DNA of 64,000 nucleotides from Fortiea contorta PCC 7126 (GCF_000332295.1 NZ_KB235930.1:3189895-3253894); one strand, 5' to 3'. Positions 17,646 through 27,393 are shown, numbered from the stretch's first letter. A program made the numbers and translations. Notes: a model not told the origin generated them from the sequence alone.

Positions 17646-17785
17646 TATAGCGTTTTTCGGTCTAATGAGGTATACCCGTAGGGTGTGTTACGGCAGTGTC
17701 AGGATTTGAGTATGAGCGACAGTATATATTGCCGTAACGCACCATGATCAAGCGGTGCGTTAAAGCAACGCGTAACGCACCCTAC
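17646..17785. mobile_element. Two adjoining MITE-like fragments
   Basis: 17646-17678 (TATAGCGTTTTTCGGTCTAA, then TGAGGTATACCCG) matches the reverse complement of the right end of the element at 9743-9826. It abuts a 108-bp element bounded by GTAGGGTGTGTTACG (17678-17692) and CGTAACGCACCCTAC (17771-17785), a 15-bp terminal inverted repeat with one mismatch. An inner CGCACC/GGTGCG stem is present. Neither part codes for protein. Confidence 0.55.
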
Positions 17786-17852
17786 TATTTAAGCTTTACT
17801 TTATAAATCATCTTTTATACTATTTCACTTTAATAATGATACAAACAGGTTG

Positions 17853-17881
17853 GTAGGGGCACGGCAGTGCCGTGCCCCTAC
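17853..17881. repeat. Perfect GC-rich palindrome
   Basis: Arms GTAGGGGCACGGC (17853-17865) and GCCGTGCCCCTAC (17869-17881) are perfectly complementary around AGT. This is a dispersed palindrome type of Nostocales intergenic DNA; a relative lies at 101-125. Confidence 0.7.
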
Positions 17882-18111
17882 GAGAAATCTATCTGTATTA
17901 ATTTTTTTGTGAATTGGTATTATTTAGAGGTTTATGTAATCGGCGCGAAATTGATAGAGATTTTAATAATATTAAAAAGTAGATATTGTAAATGCAAAAA
18001 TCAAACAAGAAAAATCTAGGGTAGATACGGTAATCAATGCATGAGAAGCAATAAAAGGTATTGTACGAACCTAAGAACAATGGGATTATAAAGTGCGATC
18101 GCCTATTCGCT

Positions 18112-19515
18112 TCATGAGTTAAATTTTGTCAATCTCGAAGCTAAAGCCGAAAATCCCACTAAGCAAGAACATAATCCCACTGTCCAACCTTGCTTAAATG
18201 TCAAGAGATTGACTGAGGCGGCGGCGGGAAAGTGACCGAGGGGAGGGGTTGCAGAAAAATTGAGGTCGGAGTAAAATAGCCATCTGTGATGTTGACGCCA
18301 GCCGATGCGATCGCCAAATTCACACCAAGTCTGATAATCAGCATCAGCATCACCACCAATACTTTCCCAAATGCTTTTTTGGATGCTAAAACCGCAGCGC
18401 CCGTGGCTATATTTGAGCCACAGTTGATCGATTATACCCAAGTCAACACTAGGAAAGTTGTTAATTGACTCGATATCCAACCAGCCTGCGTGAGTTCGCC
18501 CCGCTACTTTCAGCATTAAGGCGAGGGTTTGACGATCTGCTGCTTGCCATTTACCTGCAGCTAATAAGTCGCGGAGATTGGTATAATCTATATGCTGCTC
18601 AGAGTGCAAAAGCGCGATCGCCTTGACAGTTTGAGTTTCACTACATTCCACCCGTAACTGAGCAGTTTGTACCGCGTTTACCACCTTCGCACCCACACTT
18701 AATGCTGCTAATTCTAAATTTTCCTCAATTGTTGCAGGAACAGTATGTGTCTGCTGCTTTGCAAAATCAGATAAATTCGCATACTTGGGTATCAAAATTA
18801 AATGTGATTTAGGAGACTGAGCTATCTGCGGTGTTTGTGGCAAACACTTATAATGTTGAGTAAGTTCTGAGACGCGAAAATGCAGATATTGATGTAGTCG
18901 CTTCGCACTCGCGCATTGTCCCTGAATTCCTAAACCTTCTAACAACGCATAGGTAAACAATCCTGTTTGCAGTGCTTCAATTTCTGAAGAAAATTCTTGG
19001 GGACTACAAGACAAAATACTGATAATTCCCCGCTGATGTGCTAACTGTTGTGTTTTCTCTCCAATTCCTGCAACTTTTTGCTGGTGAAGTTGATGACCAG
19101 CATCTAAAATCAAAACTATATTCTCACAGCCACAACAACCCAGGCATTCAGTGAGATAGTTAATAGAAATTGCTGTGTTTTCCACATCATCAGGATTGCC
19201 ATCAGCAGGCATGAGATAATCATCATCACCGTGTCTGATTCCATAACCGCTAAAGAAAAACCAAAAATTATCTTCCGCTTTCAAAGAAGAATTTTTTGAT
19301 ATCTCTTGCAAGCATCGCCGCAAGTTAACTTGAACAGGACGAGTCGATTTACCAGCAATCTCTGGAGAGTTATCTGAAAACAAGAAAACCCGCTCAAAAC
19401 CAGCTTCATTGTAAAGCAATTTCTCGATTAATTGTGCATCCCGCTGGGCATACTTGAGGGGTTGCAATAAGTCATAGTCATTAATACCGATTACCAGTGC
19501 CCAGTTTTTTACCAT
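18112..19515 (-). CDS. Pseudo-orthocaspase fused to a GUN4 domain
   Basis: This 467-aa protein has two domains. Residues 1-245 form a caspase-like (peptidase C14, orthocaspase) fold: WALVIGINDYD at the N-terminus, FWFFFSGYG at 85-92 and IVLILDAGH at 133-141. The catalytic His expected in SGHG is Tyr91 and the catalytic Cys expected in DxC is Gly140, so it should be proteolytically dead. Residues about 307-430 form a GUN4 domain (DYTNLRDLLAAGKWQAAD, then GFSIQKSIW, then SATPPLGHFPA), which binds porphyrins in Mg-chelatase-linked GUN4. A short hydrophobic segment (about 443-460) ends the protein. Possibly a porphyrin-responsive scaffold. Start ATG at 19515; transcribed alone. Confidence 0.85.
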   Translation of the reverse strand: MVKNWALVIGINDYDLLQPLKYAQRDAQLIEKLLYNEAGFERVFLFSDNSPEIAGKSTRPVQVNLRRCLQEISKNSSLKAEDNFWFFFSGYGIRHGDDDYLMPADGNPDDVENTAISINYLTECLGCCGCENIVLILDAGHQLHQQKVAGIGEKTQQLAHQRGIISILSCSPQEFSSEIEALQTGLFTYALLEGLGIQGQCASAKRLHQYLHFRVSELTQHYKCLPQTPQIAQSPKSHLILIPKYANLSDFAKQQTHTVPATIEENLELAALSVGAKVVNAVQTAQLRVECSETQTVKAIALLHSEQHIDYTNLRDLLAAGKWQAADRQTLALMLKVAGRTHAGWLDIESINNFPSVDLGIIDQLWLKYSHGRCGFSIQKSIWESIGGDADADYQTWCEFGDRIGWRQHHRWLFYSDLNFSATPPLGHFPAAASVNLLTFKQGWTVGLCSCLVGFSALASRLTKFNS

Positions 19516-19767
19516 GTCAGTGCTGTTGTTGCTGTTGTAACTTGAGTGTGATTCAGCTTACCTCAATTTTGAAAAAAAATCAGGGTGAAAAATGAGGGGT
19601 TAGGGATTAGAGGTTAGAGAAAGACATTTTTATTGAGCGTTGCTAAACCAAGGAATATCTCTCAAACTCTTACTCTCTGCGACTCCGCGTGAAATAAATT
19701 CACAGTCCCAATCAGCAACGCCATTATTTTTATACACAAATTCAGCCACGCCTAATTTTTTACAGAA

Positions 19768-21507
19768 TTAAGAAGGCAGTTTATGTTGGCGTTCTACGTA
19801 ATAGGAACCCAAGACTAAAACATCCATGTTAGTTCTTAAGAAGCACTGGATAGCTTCTGTGGGTGTCCGCACAATTGGTTCATTTTCATTGAGGGAAGTA
19901 TTTAATAGTAGAGGAACGCCAGTGCGTTGAGCAAAAGTATTAATTAATTCCCAATAAAGAGGATTAGTAGAACGGTTGACAGTTTGTAAACGCCCGGTAC
20001 CATCCACATGAGTGACAGCGGGAATTTGCGCTCTTTTTTCGGGACGCACTTTTAAAACTTGTTCCATAAATGGAACTTTGGTATGATTTTCAAAGTATTC
20101 GTCTACCCGTTCTTCTAAAATGCTAGGAGCAAAAGGGCGAAACTTTTCTCTAAATTTAATTTTCAGATTAATGATATCCCGCATATTCACACGCCGAGGA
20201 TCAGCGAGTAAGGATCTATTACCTAAAGCCCTAGCGGCGAATTCCATTTTACCTTGGAACCAACCGATTACTTTCCCTGCACAAATGGCATCCACAACTT
20301 GATTTAGCAGTGCTTCCTTTTCTAAATGTAATGGTTGCAAATTGTGGGATTTTAATGCTAACAAATATTCATCTTCAGAAAACTCACAACCCCAATAAGC
20401 ATGATTTAAAACAAATTGACGTGGTTGTTTAAGTATTTGCTGCCAAACGAAAAAAGCAGCCCCGATGCATGTACCATTGTCAGCAGCACCTACGGGAATG
20501 TAGATGTTTTTAAAAGGAGTTTTTTGAATAATTTTGCCGTTGGCGACGGAATTCATCGCTACACCACCAGCTAAACAAAGATTATCACAAGGATAGCGAT
20601 CGCTCAATCGATTGAGTATATGAAAAATAATTTCTTCTGTGGCAGCTTGTAGCGAAGCAGCGATATTTTGATGTTTGATAGTAATCTCTGCGTTGGGTTC
20701 TCGTCCCGACCCCAATAATTTTTCTAACTGTTCACTGTGGAAAGGTTCCACCTTTGGTACTCCATCATCCCACTTCATGGCAATGCCTTGTTGATGATGG
20801 GTAAAATAATCTAAATTCAATTCAAAACTATCACCTTGAGGATAAATAATTTTGCGGAAAGCTTCGAGATATTCTGGCTTTCCATAAGGTGCTAATCCCA
20901 TCACTTTGTATTCATCTCCATAAGCAGGAAAGCCAAGATAAAGAGTGATGGCATTATAAAGATAACCGATGGAATGGGGATAATGAGTACGAGAGAAATA
21001 CTCTAAATGGTTATTTTTACCAGCAGCTGTGAGTGTGCTCACAAAATCTCCCATACCGTCAACAGATAAAATAGCGGCGTCTGCAAAAGGAGAAACAAAA
21101 AAGGCGCTAGCTAGATGAGTTGTATGATGTTCTAGGTTATGAATGATAGCGTGAATATCTGTAGATTCACAATCACAAACTGCTGCTAATTGCTGCTTAA
21201 AACTGAGAGATTTACCTTGTTTGCTGAATCTATCTAACAGAGAAGTTAGCGCTGGGCGCTGTTTCAATGTGAATAATAGTTTACGATTGAGGTTAGCTTT
21301 GGGGTTAAAAGATATCGCCACATGCTCTAAATCTTTCGCTTTAATTCCTGCGGATTCTAAACAATAACGGATAGATTCTGCCGGAAATCCAGCCCAATGT
21401 TTTATGCGATTAAATCTTTCTTCTTCCACCGCCGCAACTAATTGTCCATTTTGAATTAGACAAGCTGAAGCATCGCCGTGATAGGCGTTAATTCCTAGTA
21501 TATACAT
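19768..21507 (-). CDS. Carbamoyltransferase (NodU/TobZ family)
   Basis: This 579-aa enzyme of the NodU/TobZ family transfers a carbamoyl group from carbamoyl phosphate via carbamoyl-AMP to a hydroxyl, usually on a sugar. The N-terminal Kae1-like domain starts MYILGINAYHGDASACL with EEERFNRIKH at about 28-37. The C-terminal part shows GRLQTVNRS and LLLNTSLNENEPIVRTP, as in the family. As part of the polysaccharide locus it probably decorates a glycan. It is the most downstream gene of the minus-strand run, 22 bp after a GT2 gene. Confidence 0.9.
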   Translation of the reverse strand: MYILGINAYHGDASACLIQNGQLVAAVEEERFNRIKHWAGFPAESIRYCLESAGIKAKDLEHVAISFNPKANLNRKLLFTLKQRPALTSLLDRFSKQGKSLSFKQQLAAVCDCESTDIHAIIHNLEHHTTHLASAFFVSPFADAAILSVDGMGDFVSTLTAAGKNNHLEYFSRTHYPHSIGYLYNAITLYLGFPAYGDEYKVMGLAPYGKPEYLEAFRKIIYPQGDSFELNLDYFTHHQQGIAMKWDDGVPKVEPFHSEQLEKLLGSGREPNAEITIKHQNIAASLQAATEEIIFHILNRLSDRYPCDNLCLAGGVAMNSVANGKIIQKTPFKNIYIPVGAADNGTCIGAAFFVWQQILKQPRQFVLNHAYWGCEFSEDEYLLALKSHNLQPLHLEKEALLNQVVDAICAGKVIGWFQGKMEFAARALGNRSLLADPRRVNMRDIINLKIKFREKFRPFAPSILEERVDEYFENHTKVPFMEQVLKVRPEKRAQIPAVTHVDGTGRLQTVNRSTNPLYWELINTFAQRTGVPLLLNTSLNENEPIVRTPTEAIQCFLRTNMDVLVLGSYYVERQHKLPS

Positions 21508-21529
21508 GTGCTTAAATTTGCTTATTTAA

Positions 21530-22312
21530 TCAATTTGATTTTTTATCCTGAGCAATAAATTCACTATGCATGACATTAATAGCCAGGAAAATTTCTGCTA
21601 AACTTCTTTGCAAAGCATAATACCAACCATGCCAACCATCGAGAATTCCACCTTTAATAATCAAGCAATAAATGAGGATTAAAAAGGGAGCTATAATTTT
21701 TGTTTTTCGCAGACGATCAACAAATTTGAGTTGAGAAACTGGAGTCGCTAGTAACTTTTTTGCTTCCAATTCTGAATATTTAATTTGTGAGCTAAACCAG
21801 CGATTTATCGCTTTGCGATCATCATGGTATACATAGCCAGATAGCATTGCTGACTTACCTTGAAGCTGTAAAAAATGAGCGTGTCCGTCATCAATGTAAA
21901 TTGATTTATCTTTCTTAAAAAGAATCTGCCGGGGAGGAAGAATTGTACTACGCAGAGGTTTACCAAAGATACAATATTTAAATCTGGCAAAGTATCCATC
22001 TATTGGTGAATATTCAGGAATTTGATTAATTTCAGCAATCAATTCCTCTGAGACAATATAGTCGGCATCTAGCGACAGTACCCAATCAGAATTAATTTGT
22101 TGCAGACCATAATTGCATTGTATTGCAAAGGTGTCAAATTTGCGTTTAAATATTTCTACTTGAGGATAAGACGCAACAATTTCTAACGTTTCATCCGTAC
22201 TATAACTGTCAATGACGACGATATGTTTTGCCCATGTGAGATGTTGGAGAGTGCGTTTAATATTGACAGCTTCGTTATAAGTGATAATGAGAGGAGTAAT
22301 ATTTTTCAGCAT
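21530..22312 (-). CDS. Family 2 glycosyltransferase (WaaE-like)
   Basis: This 260-aa cytoplasmic or membrane-associated GT-A enzyme starts TPLIITYNEAVNIKRTLQHL and has the DXD-like motif LSLDADYIVS near residue 80. A DDGHAHFLQL segment lies in the acceptor region. It resembles the lipopolysaccharide core glucosyltransferase group (WaaE/KdtX). Hydrophobic C-terminal residues suggest membrane contact. The start ATG is immediately after the TAA of the upstream methyltransferase gene, so the two are translationally coupled. Confidence 0.88.
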   Translation of the reverse strand: MLKNITPLIITYNEAVNIKRTLQHLTWAKHIVVIDSYSTDETLEIVASYPQVEIFKRKFDTFAIQCNYGLQQINSDWVLSLDADYIVSEELIAEINQIPEYSPIDGYFARFKYCIFGKPLRSTILPPRQILFKKDKSIYIDDGHAHFLQLQGKSAMLSGYVYHDDRKAINRWFSSQIKYSELEAKKLLATPVSQLKFVDRLRKTKIIAPFLILIYCLIIKGGILDGWHGWYYALQRSLAEIFLAINVMHSEFIAQDKKSN

Positions 22313-23077
22313 TTATGGTTTTCTCGCTTCTAAAATCGCCGTATGTGGGTATTCAATATCTGATTCATGTTCCAGTGAGAGTACTTGTGAATTAATACCT
22401 AATTCTGCAAGATTCGTTTCTTTGCTAGGTAAACAAAATTGGATATCTACAAATCCAGCTTTTTTAGCCAACTCAGATAAATAGCTTTCATCTAAGGCTG
22501 TTAAATGTTCTCCACCGCAGAAAATAAAATTCATCAACTTACCGCCAATACTGTCTCTAGTTTCCGGAAAGTTAGAAAACCAAGTATAATCTTTTTGCAC
22601 AAATTTATGACAAGCATTTCCTAAATGAGGTACACCAATTCTGATTCCTCCTCTAGGAGCAAGAGCTTTAAACATTTCTGCAAACTTATTTGCTAAAAGT
22701 TTATCTGGTAAATGTTCAATAACATGGTGAGAATAAAATATATTAACTGATGCATCACGAAAAGGCAGAGGATGATGTAAGTCTGCCCATAAATCAATCT
22801 TGGATGTGATAAAATTAGCATCCAAATTTACCCAACCTGATAAATAATTTCCTTGTCCAGGCCCAAGATGAACTTTTAAGCCTGATGGAGGACATTTAAA
22901 AGTTTTATAAAACCACGCACTAGAGCGCATGGGGTATTTTAGCAGGGAGTAATAAGCTGATTTTAAGGAGCGGGTAATCATAAGATATTTGGAAAATTTA
23001 TGAGTGTTTATCAACTGAATAATGATTGAATTAAAATAGTCTGAACAAGTGCGATTTACAACAGTAAAAAAAGACAA
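22313..23077 (-). CDS. Class I SAM-dependent methyltransferase
   Basis: A Rossmann-type methyltransferase. The SAM-binding start KVHLGPGQGNYLSGWVNLD is at about residues 68-86 of the 254-aa frame, and FYSHHVIEHLP (the motif typical of predicted SAM-dependent methyltransferases) is near 115-125. It lies in the polysaccharide locus, so it may methylate a sugar, but the acceptor is unknown. The frame begins at a TTG (23077); the first ATG is at 22981, which gives 222 aa and keeps the whole SAM domain, so that start is plausible. Confidence 0.8.
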   Translation of the reverse strand: MSFFTVVNRTCSDYFNSIIIQLINTHKFSKYLMITRSLKSAYYSLLKYPMRSSAWFYKTFKCPPSGLKVHLGPGQGNYLSGWVNLDANFITSKIDLWADLHHPLPFRDASVNIFYSHHVIEHLPDKLLANKFAEMFKALAPRGGIRIGVPHLGNACHKFVQKDYTWFSNFPETRDSIGGKLMNFIFCGGEHLTALDESYLSELAKKAGFVDIQFCLPSKETNLAELGINSQVLSLEHESDIEYPHTAILEARKP

Positions 23078-23194
23078 AAAAGACTGAATTTAGCTATGGT
23101 TTTCTCAACAATAAAAATCCCCAACTTATGCAGAAAGTAAGGGATTTATTTCATAACTATTTAAACTAAATCTATTTTTTATAGCCGCTAATAT

Positions 23195-24322
23195 TTATTG
23201 CTGTTTTTCTTCGATTGCTTGCTGATAAAGTGCGAGGTATTGTTCAATCATTTTCGTGACATTAAATCTTTGCGAATTCATTATTCCTTTTGTTTTGAGT
23301 GTTTCTAACATTGGTAGGTGAGCAATAATTGTTGATGCTGCTTCTTTCGGTTTATCTGGTTCTAGATAAATTGCTGCTTCTCCTCCCACATCATTCATAG
23401 GAGGACGGTTGGATGTAAAAACAGGACAACCACAAGCTTGTGCTTCAATAATCGGCCAGCCAAACCCTTCATAAAAAGAAGGAAACAAGAAAAACGCTGC
23501 AGTGGAATACAGAGAATTTAAGCTTTCGTGATCAATGTTAACCAACTCTATTACTTGTTGATTCAGGTTATGCTTTTTGATAAATTGATGCATTTCATCA
23601 GTCATGGGCTTCCCAACCATAACTAGGTGAAATTTTGGCTGTTTTAACTGCAGTGTTAAATGATAAAAAATTGCGAGAACTCCCAAGCGATTTTTATACC
23701 AATGATTAGCACCTACATGAAGAATAAATTGATGATTTTGAGGAATCCCCAAACCCTGTAAATATTGCTGAGATTCTATCGCTCTTTTAGGGGTATAGGG
23801 ATAGTTTAAGCCCATAAAAATCACGGTTACAGCAGACTCTGACAAAGAACTCAAACGGAAAATGTCACTTTTAGTTTGTTCAGAAACACAAGCGACTTTT
23901 TGCGCTTGGTTAAGTCCCTTCATAATCATCTGCTGTAACTTTTTACCAGTCCATCCTGGACGATGTTCTGGAAACTCTCCTAAACCAGCGCGAATTGGTA
24001 ATAAATCATGACATGTGACAACATGGGGTATATTCTGCAAGTATTTTGTATAAACTGCATTGCCATGATCGCATATATGCACAACATCAGCCCAAGATAA
24101 TGCTGGACGTAGTTGTGCGGGAAACAACCAAAATTTATCAAGATAACCTAACCATTTCAGCAAAAATTTAGGGGCAAAAGGAAGCTTACCAAGCCTGATA
24201 TTTGGGCGAATAACACACACTTGATGCCCATTTTGCGTCAGGTGTTTCTCCAGCATAGCCAAAAATATATCCATACTGGTTATTGCATCTGGCTGGTAAT
24301 TACCTAACAACAATATATTCAT
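23195..24322 (-). CDS. Family 4 glycosyltransferase
   Basis: This 375-aa retaining GT-B enzyme starts MNILLLGNYQPDAITSMDIF. The C-terminal nucleotide-sugar site is clear (PSFYEGFGWPIIEAQACGCPVFTSN, about residues 277-302), with the E-x7-E glutamates. It takes part in building the surface glycan. The start overlaps the stop of the PhyH gene by four bases (ATGA), so the two are coupled. Confidence 0.9.
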   Translation of the reverse strand: MNILLLGNYQPDAITSMDIFLAMLEKHLTQNGHQVCVIRPNIRLGKLPFAPKFLLKWLGYLDKFWLFPAQLRPALSWADVVHICDHGNAVYTKYLQNIPHVVTCHDLLPIRAGLGEFPEHRPGWTGKKLQQMIMKGLNQAQKVACVSEQTKSDIFRLSSLSESAVTVIFMGLNYPYTPKRAIESQQYLQGLGIPQNHQFILHVGANHWYKNRLGVLAIFYHLTLQLKQPKFHLVMVGKPMTDEMHQFIKKHNLNQQVIELVNIDHESLNSLYSTAAFFLFPSFYEGFGWPIIEAQACGCPVFTSNRPPMNDVGGEAAIYLEPDKPKEAASTIIAHLPMLETLKTKGIMNSQRFNVTKMIEQYLALYQQAIEEKQQ

Positions 24323-25293
24323 TTTTTAGGATCAATGCTAGATTTTGATTTCCAATTCCATAAAAACCTTTTAACATTAATTATTGATTCAGCAGGGATG
24401 ATATTTCTAGCTATACTTTTGCTAAGTACTTCTACAGTTTGGGGCAATAATTGCTTTTGTAAAGCTAAGATATCTTGAAGCGTCATTGTAGAGACTGAAG
24501 TGTTAGGAAAAGCTGGATAACTCCTCTTAAATCCAAATCCTAAATAATCCATTACTTCTGGAGTGAGATTATCGAGATATTCAGTATTCACTAAATTTTT
24601 TTCTCCGTGTCCAACATATTCACTACCAACTTGATCAACTTGAAAAAGCAAGGTAGTTCTGTTGTGATTATTATCTTGAAATGGTTCTGCTCTGTGGATT
24701 CCGTGAATATCACATAAGATGATACTACCTTTGGGCATGGGGAAAGTTAGGATATCTTTTTTGAATTTACTCTCGACATAACTATCACTAAGATAAACTT
24801 CATGGTCATATTTATAAGACCATTTGTGCGAGTCAGCTATATACTGAAAAGCGTTTTTGGTAACATCTGATAAGTAGAAAAGAAATAGTAAACCTGGCAT
24901 ATTATGCTTGCTAGATAATTGTTTACCATTTTGTAAATTATTATCTGTATGCCAAGGCATATGTGAGCTTTTAGAGGTTTGATAAATTCTATGGTTAGTT
25001 ATTTTATAACTATCATTAAAATACCCCTTACAAATTTCCAAAATTTTATTAGATGTGATGATGTCATAAGCTTTTTTTGAGCTAGCTAGACAATGAGTTA
25101 AAAATTTTATCTGTTGAGCTATGACTACACCAACATCATTTTTATTTAACAAGATTTGCTCAAAGTTTATTTCTTCTAGCAACTCATCGATATATTGTTC
25201 GTTCAATGCGCTCTCAAAAGCGAAATATCCTTGAGTTTTTAGGCTATTAACTATTTGGTTTGTATCGAAATTGCTGAAATCTGTGTTGAACAT
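24319..25293 (-). CDS. Phytanoyl-CoA dioxygenase (PhyH)-family oxygenase
   Basis: This 324-aa Fe(II)/2-oxoglutarate-type oxygenase has the facial triad HMPWHTDNN (His115, Asp117) with a distal His (HGIHRAEP, His200), and an Arg for 2-oxoglutarate (NRTTLLFQ, about Arg212). These place it in the PhyH group, which hydroxylates or otherwise oxidises small molecules. In a glycan locus it may modify a sugar or lipid precursor. It is coupled to the downstream GT4 gene. The ATG at 25293 is followed by a clear family N-terminus. Confidence 0.85.
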   Translation of the reverse strand: MFNTDFSNFDTNQIVNSLKTQGYFAFESALNEQYIDELLEEINFEQILLNKNDVGVVIAQQIKFLTHCLASSKKAYDIITSNKILEICKGYFNDSYKITNHRIYQTSKSSHMPWHTDNNLQNGKQLSSKHNMPGLLFLFYLSDVTKNAFQYIADSHKWSYKYDHEVYLSDSYVESKFKKDILTFPMPKGSIILCDIHGIHRAEPFQDNNHNRTTLLFQVDQVGSEYVGHGEKNLVNTEYLDNLTPEVMDYLGFGFKRSYPAFPNTSVSTMTLQDILALQKQLLPQTVEVLSKSIARNIIPAESIINVKRFLWNWKSKSSIDPKK

Positions 25294-26009
25294 TGATTAC
25301 TTTTCCCTCTTAATTTAGCTTCATCCATAACAAATTGCTGTAGTGCGGTGCATTGAAAACACTGTACACTACTCGAAATCTGAAAACATTTTGGTAGAAG
25401 ACATTTCTCTAGGAAGCTAACGTGTAAGCATTACACGCACTATTCTTTCTTTACAACCCTGAATAGCGAACTTGAAGTCGCTTACATCCTGAAATTTCCC
25501 AAACTACTGATGCCGTTGTTGGCTAAAAATACACACCCTCACTGGCAAGTATATCATGCTTAACTCTGTTTAATTAGTCGATAAAACCACTTTTTCGGCT
25601 GAAAATGCTCAAAAAAACTAAGATTTTAGATGTTTAGGCTTTTTCATAGGTTGTCATAAAAGTTCTTAAACATGTTGACTACAGGTGCGATTATAATGTG
25701 CTACATTAGTGTTTGCCTAGATATCAAAGCAAAATATTTTCTTTTATCAAAGCAAAATAACAGTTATTTAATAATTTATTAGTAGCGTTTAATTTCACAA
25801 ACTAAGATGAATATGAAAAATGTTATCTTAGGACATAAATATTTTTTTCAGAGATAAAACATCTTGTCTATTTCTTTATAAAAATCTGAATAATTATGTG
25901 GTTTTAACCTAAATTAAAGAGAAAAATATCCTCTATTAATAGAAAAATTTCTATTGTTATTTGTGGTTTTATTTTCTCTAGTTTTCTGTTATTCATATCG
26001 CAGTATTTT
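25294..26009. other. AT-rich intergenic region inside the polysaccharide locus
   Basis: About 715 bp without a gene, at the 5' side of the PhyH transcript and the 3' side of the Wzy-like gene. It is AT-rich, has no HIP1 site and shows no strong inverted repeat. It probably separates two transcription units, with the promoter of the PhyH-GT4-methyltransferase-GT2-carbamoyltransferase unit somewhere in it. Confidence 0.4.
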
Positions 26010-27380
26010 TTAGTCGTAATCAAAATATGACTGGGGTATAAAACTTTGTCTTTGGCTGGCTTTGGATAGATATACTCGGTTAACAATCTTAATTAAGATT
26101 ATTGATGTAACTGTACTACCTACAACTTCAACGAAGGAACCACCTGGATTAATCATTGCTATTCCTGGGATGAACCAGGAAGCAAATCCTACCCAATTAC
26201 CGTTAACCAATTTGTATGCAGATATAATGTCAATGATTCGGATTATAGTCCCAAGAACTAAGAATCCCAAGATTACTCCTGATGAACCAAAGTTGAGATA
26301 TAACTCTAAAACTGAGCCAACACCGACACTCGTTCCTAAAGCAAACTTAATACCCGTGTAGCGACTAACCAAATCGCCACTACCCGCAGTAACTGGCTTA
26401 TCTAGCCATAGAATACGAGGAACTATTGCTATTGCTGCTTGTTCTAGAGTTTCGCCGTGAGCATAATCAACCATACCATCGGAGATATACCTAGCTGCTT
26501 TTCCTACTAAGCCATTTTGGTTCATTCGCAAATCAATTAGTTGCAAATGCTTTTGATTGAAGGGATCAAATATCTCGAAGTTTGTAGCTGTTTGCTGTAA
26601 CTGTTCAACTCTGGTTTGAGCACTTTTTTCACCCCAAACTGTAGCACGAATTTCGTGGCGATCGCGCAGATAATTAACAAAAGTAGAAAAACCTAATAAA
26701 ACAACTAATAACCCAATTAATATTATTTGCCATCGGGGACGATAAAAAGTAAACGTAAAGACCAAGACAACTACAGTTCCAGTCGCACCAAAACCGAAAA
26801 ACCCTGCAGTTAATGTAGTAAAAAATGGTAAAGAACAGGCGATTATTAATGCTACTAAAAAAGCCAATTTATTGTCCATGAACCAAGCTTTCCAGCAAGC
26901 TAGACACAAACCTACAAGTAAGTAAAAAATACCTAAGTTACCTAGAGCTGCAAAGCTAGGTAATTGGGAGAGAATTGGTGATAAAACAAAGACGAAAATT
27001 AGCCCTAAAAAAATGTAAATTTTATCAAGTTTTACGTTAGGCTGGCGAGGAAGTTCATATAGCCAGTTAGGCTGAAAAATATTCAGAATTATTGGCGCTA
27101 GAATAGTAGTACCAAATCCAAATCCCATAACACCATAAACACTCTGCTGAAAACCTACAATTACATCAGTTGGTGTGATGAAATTAAACGGTGGTTTGTA
27201 CCAAGGTAAAGCATAAATCATACCTCCAAACCAATGAATAATAGATAAATTGAGTAAAAAAAGTAGTGGTAAACCTACACTAGGAAATTTTTTGCTCCAT
27301 TGATTGCCAATTACTAAACATATCACAACCACCCAAATAAATAGCCAAAAAATTAACCATTGTTGCTCTAAATTTAGCAT
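26010..27380 (-). CDS. Polytopic membrane protein, O-antigen-polymerase-like
   Basis: This 456-aa integral membrane protein has about ten or more hydrophobic helices and one long non-membrane segment (about residues 245-330, including FDPFNQKHLQLIDLRMNQNG and LWLDKPVTAGSG). That architecture suits Wzy-type glycan polymerases or the related EpsK/ExoQ-like proteins, but I see no family signature that settles it. It lies among glycosyltransferases, 13 bp after the next GT4 gene, which supports a role in assembly of the glycan. Confidence 0.6.
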   Translation of the reverse strand: MLNLEQQWLIFWLFIWVVVICLVIGNQWSKKFPSVGLPLLFLLNLSIIHWFGGMIYALPWYKPPFNFITPTDVIVGFQQSVYGVMGFGFGTTILAPIILNIFQPNWLYELPRQPNVKLDKIYIFLGLIFVFVLSPILSQLPSFAALGNLGIFYLLVGLCLACWKAWFMDNKLAFLVALIIACSLPFFTTLTAGFFGFGATGTVVVLVFTFTFYRPRWQIILIGLLVVLLGFSTFVNYLRDRHEIRATVWGEKSAQTRVEQLQQTATNFEIFDPFNQKHLQLIDLRMNQNGLVGKAARYISDGMVDYAHGETLEQAAIAIVPRILWLDKPVTAGSGDLVSRYTGIKFALGTSVGVGSVLELYLNFGSSGVILGFLVLGTIIRIIDIISAYKLVNGNWVGFASWFIPGIAMINPGGSFVEVVGSTVTSIILIKIVNRVYLSKASQRQSFIPQSYFDYD

Positions 27381-27393
27381 AATCTAGTATTTT

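Larger units (their letters stand above)
17302..18111. other. Non-coding repeat-rich interval
   Basis: About 800 bp without a credible gene. It holds a tandem array (17443-17633), a fragment of the pyrB-side MITE family (17646-17678), another MITE-like element (17678-17785) and a strong palindrome (17853-17881). The region is flanked by the tldD start and the end of the caspase/GUN4 gene, so it also contains the tldD promoter, which I could not pinpoint. Confidence 0.6.

Noticed and set aside
17898-18080. 60-codon Phe/Tyr-rich minus-strand frame
   Set aside because: AT-rich intergenic sequence gives this composition by chance; no ribosome site and no conserved pattern.
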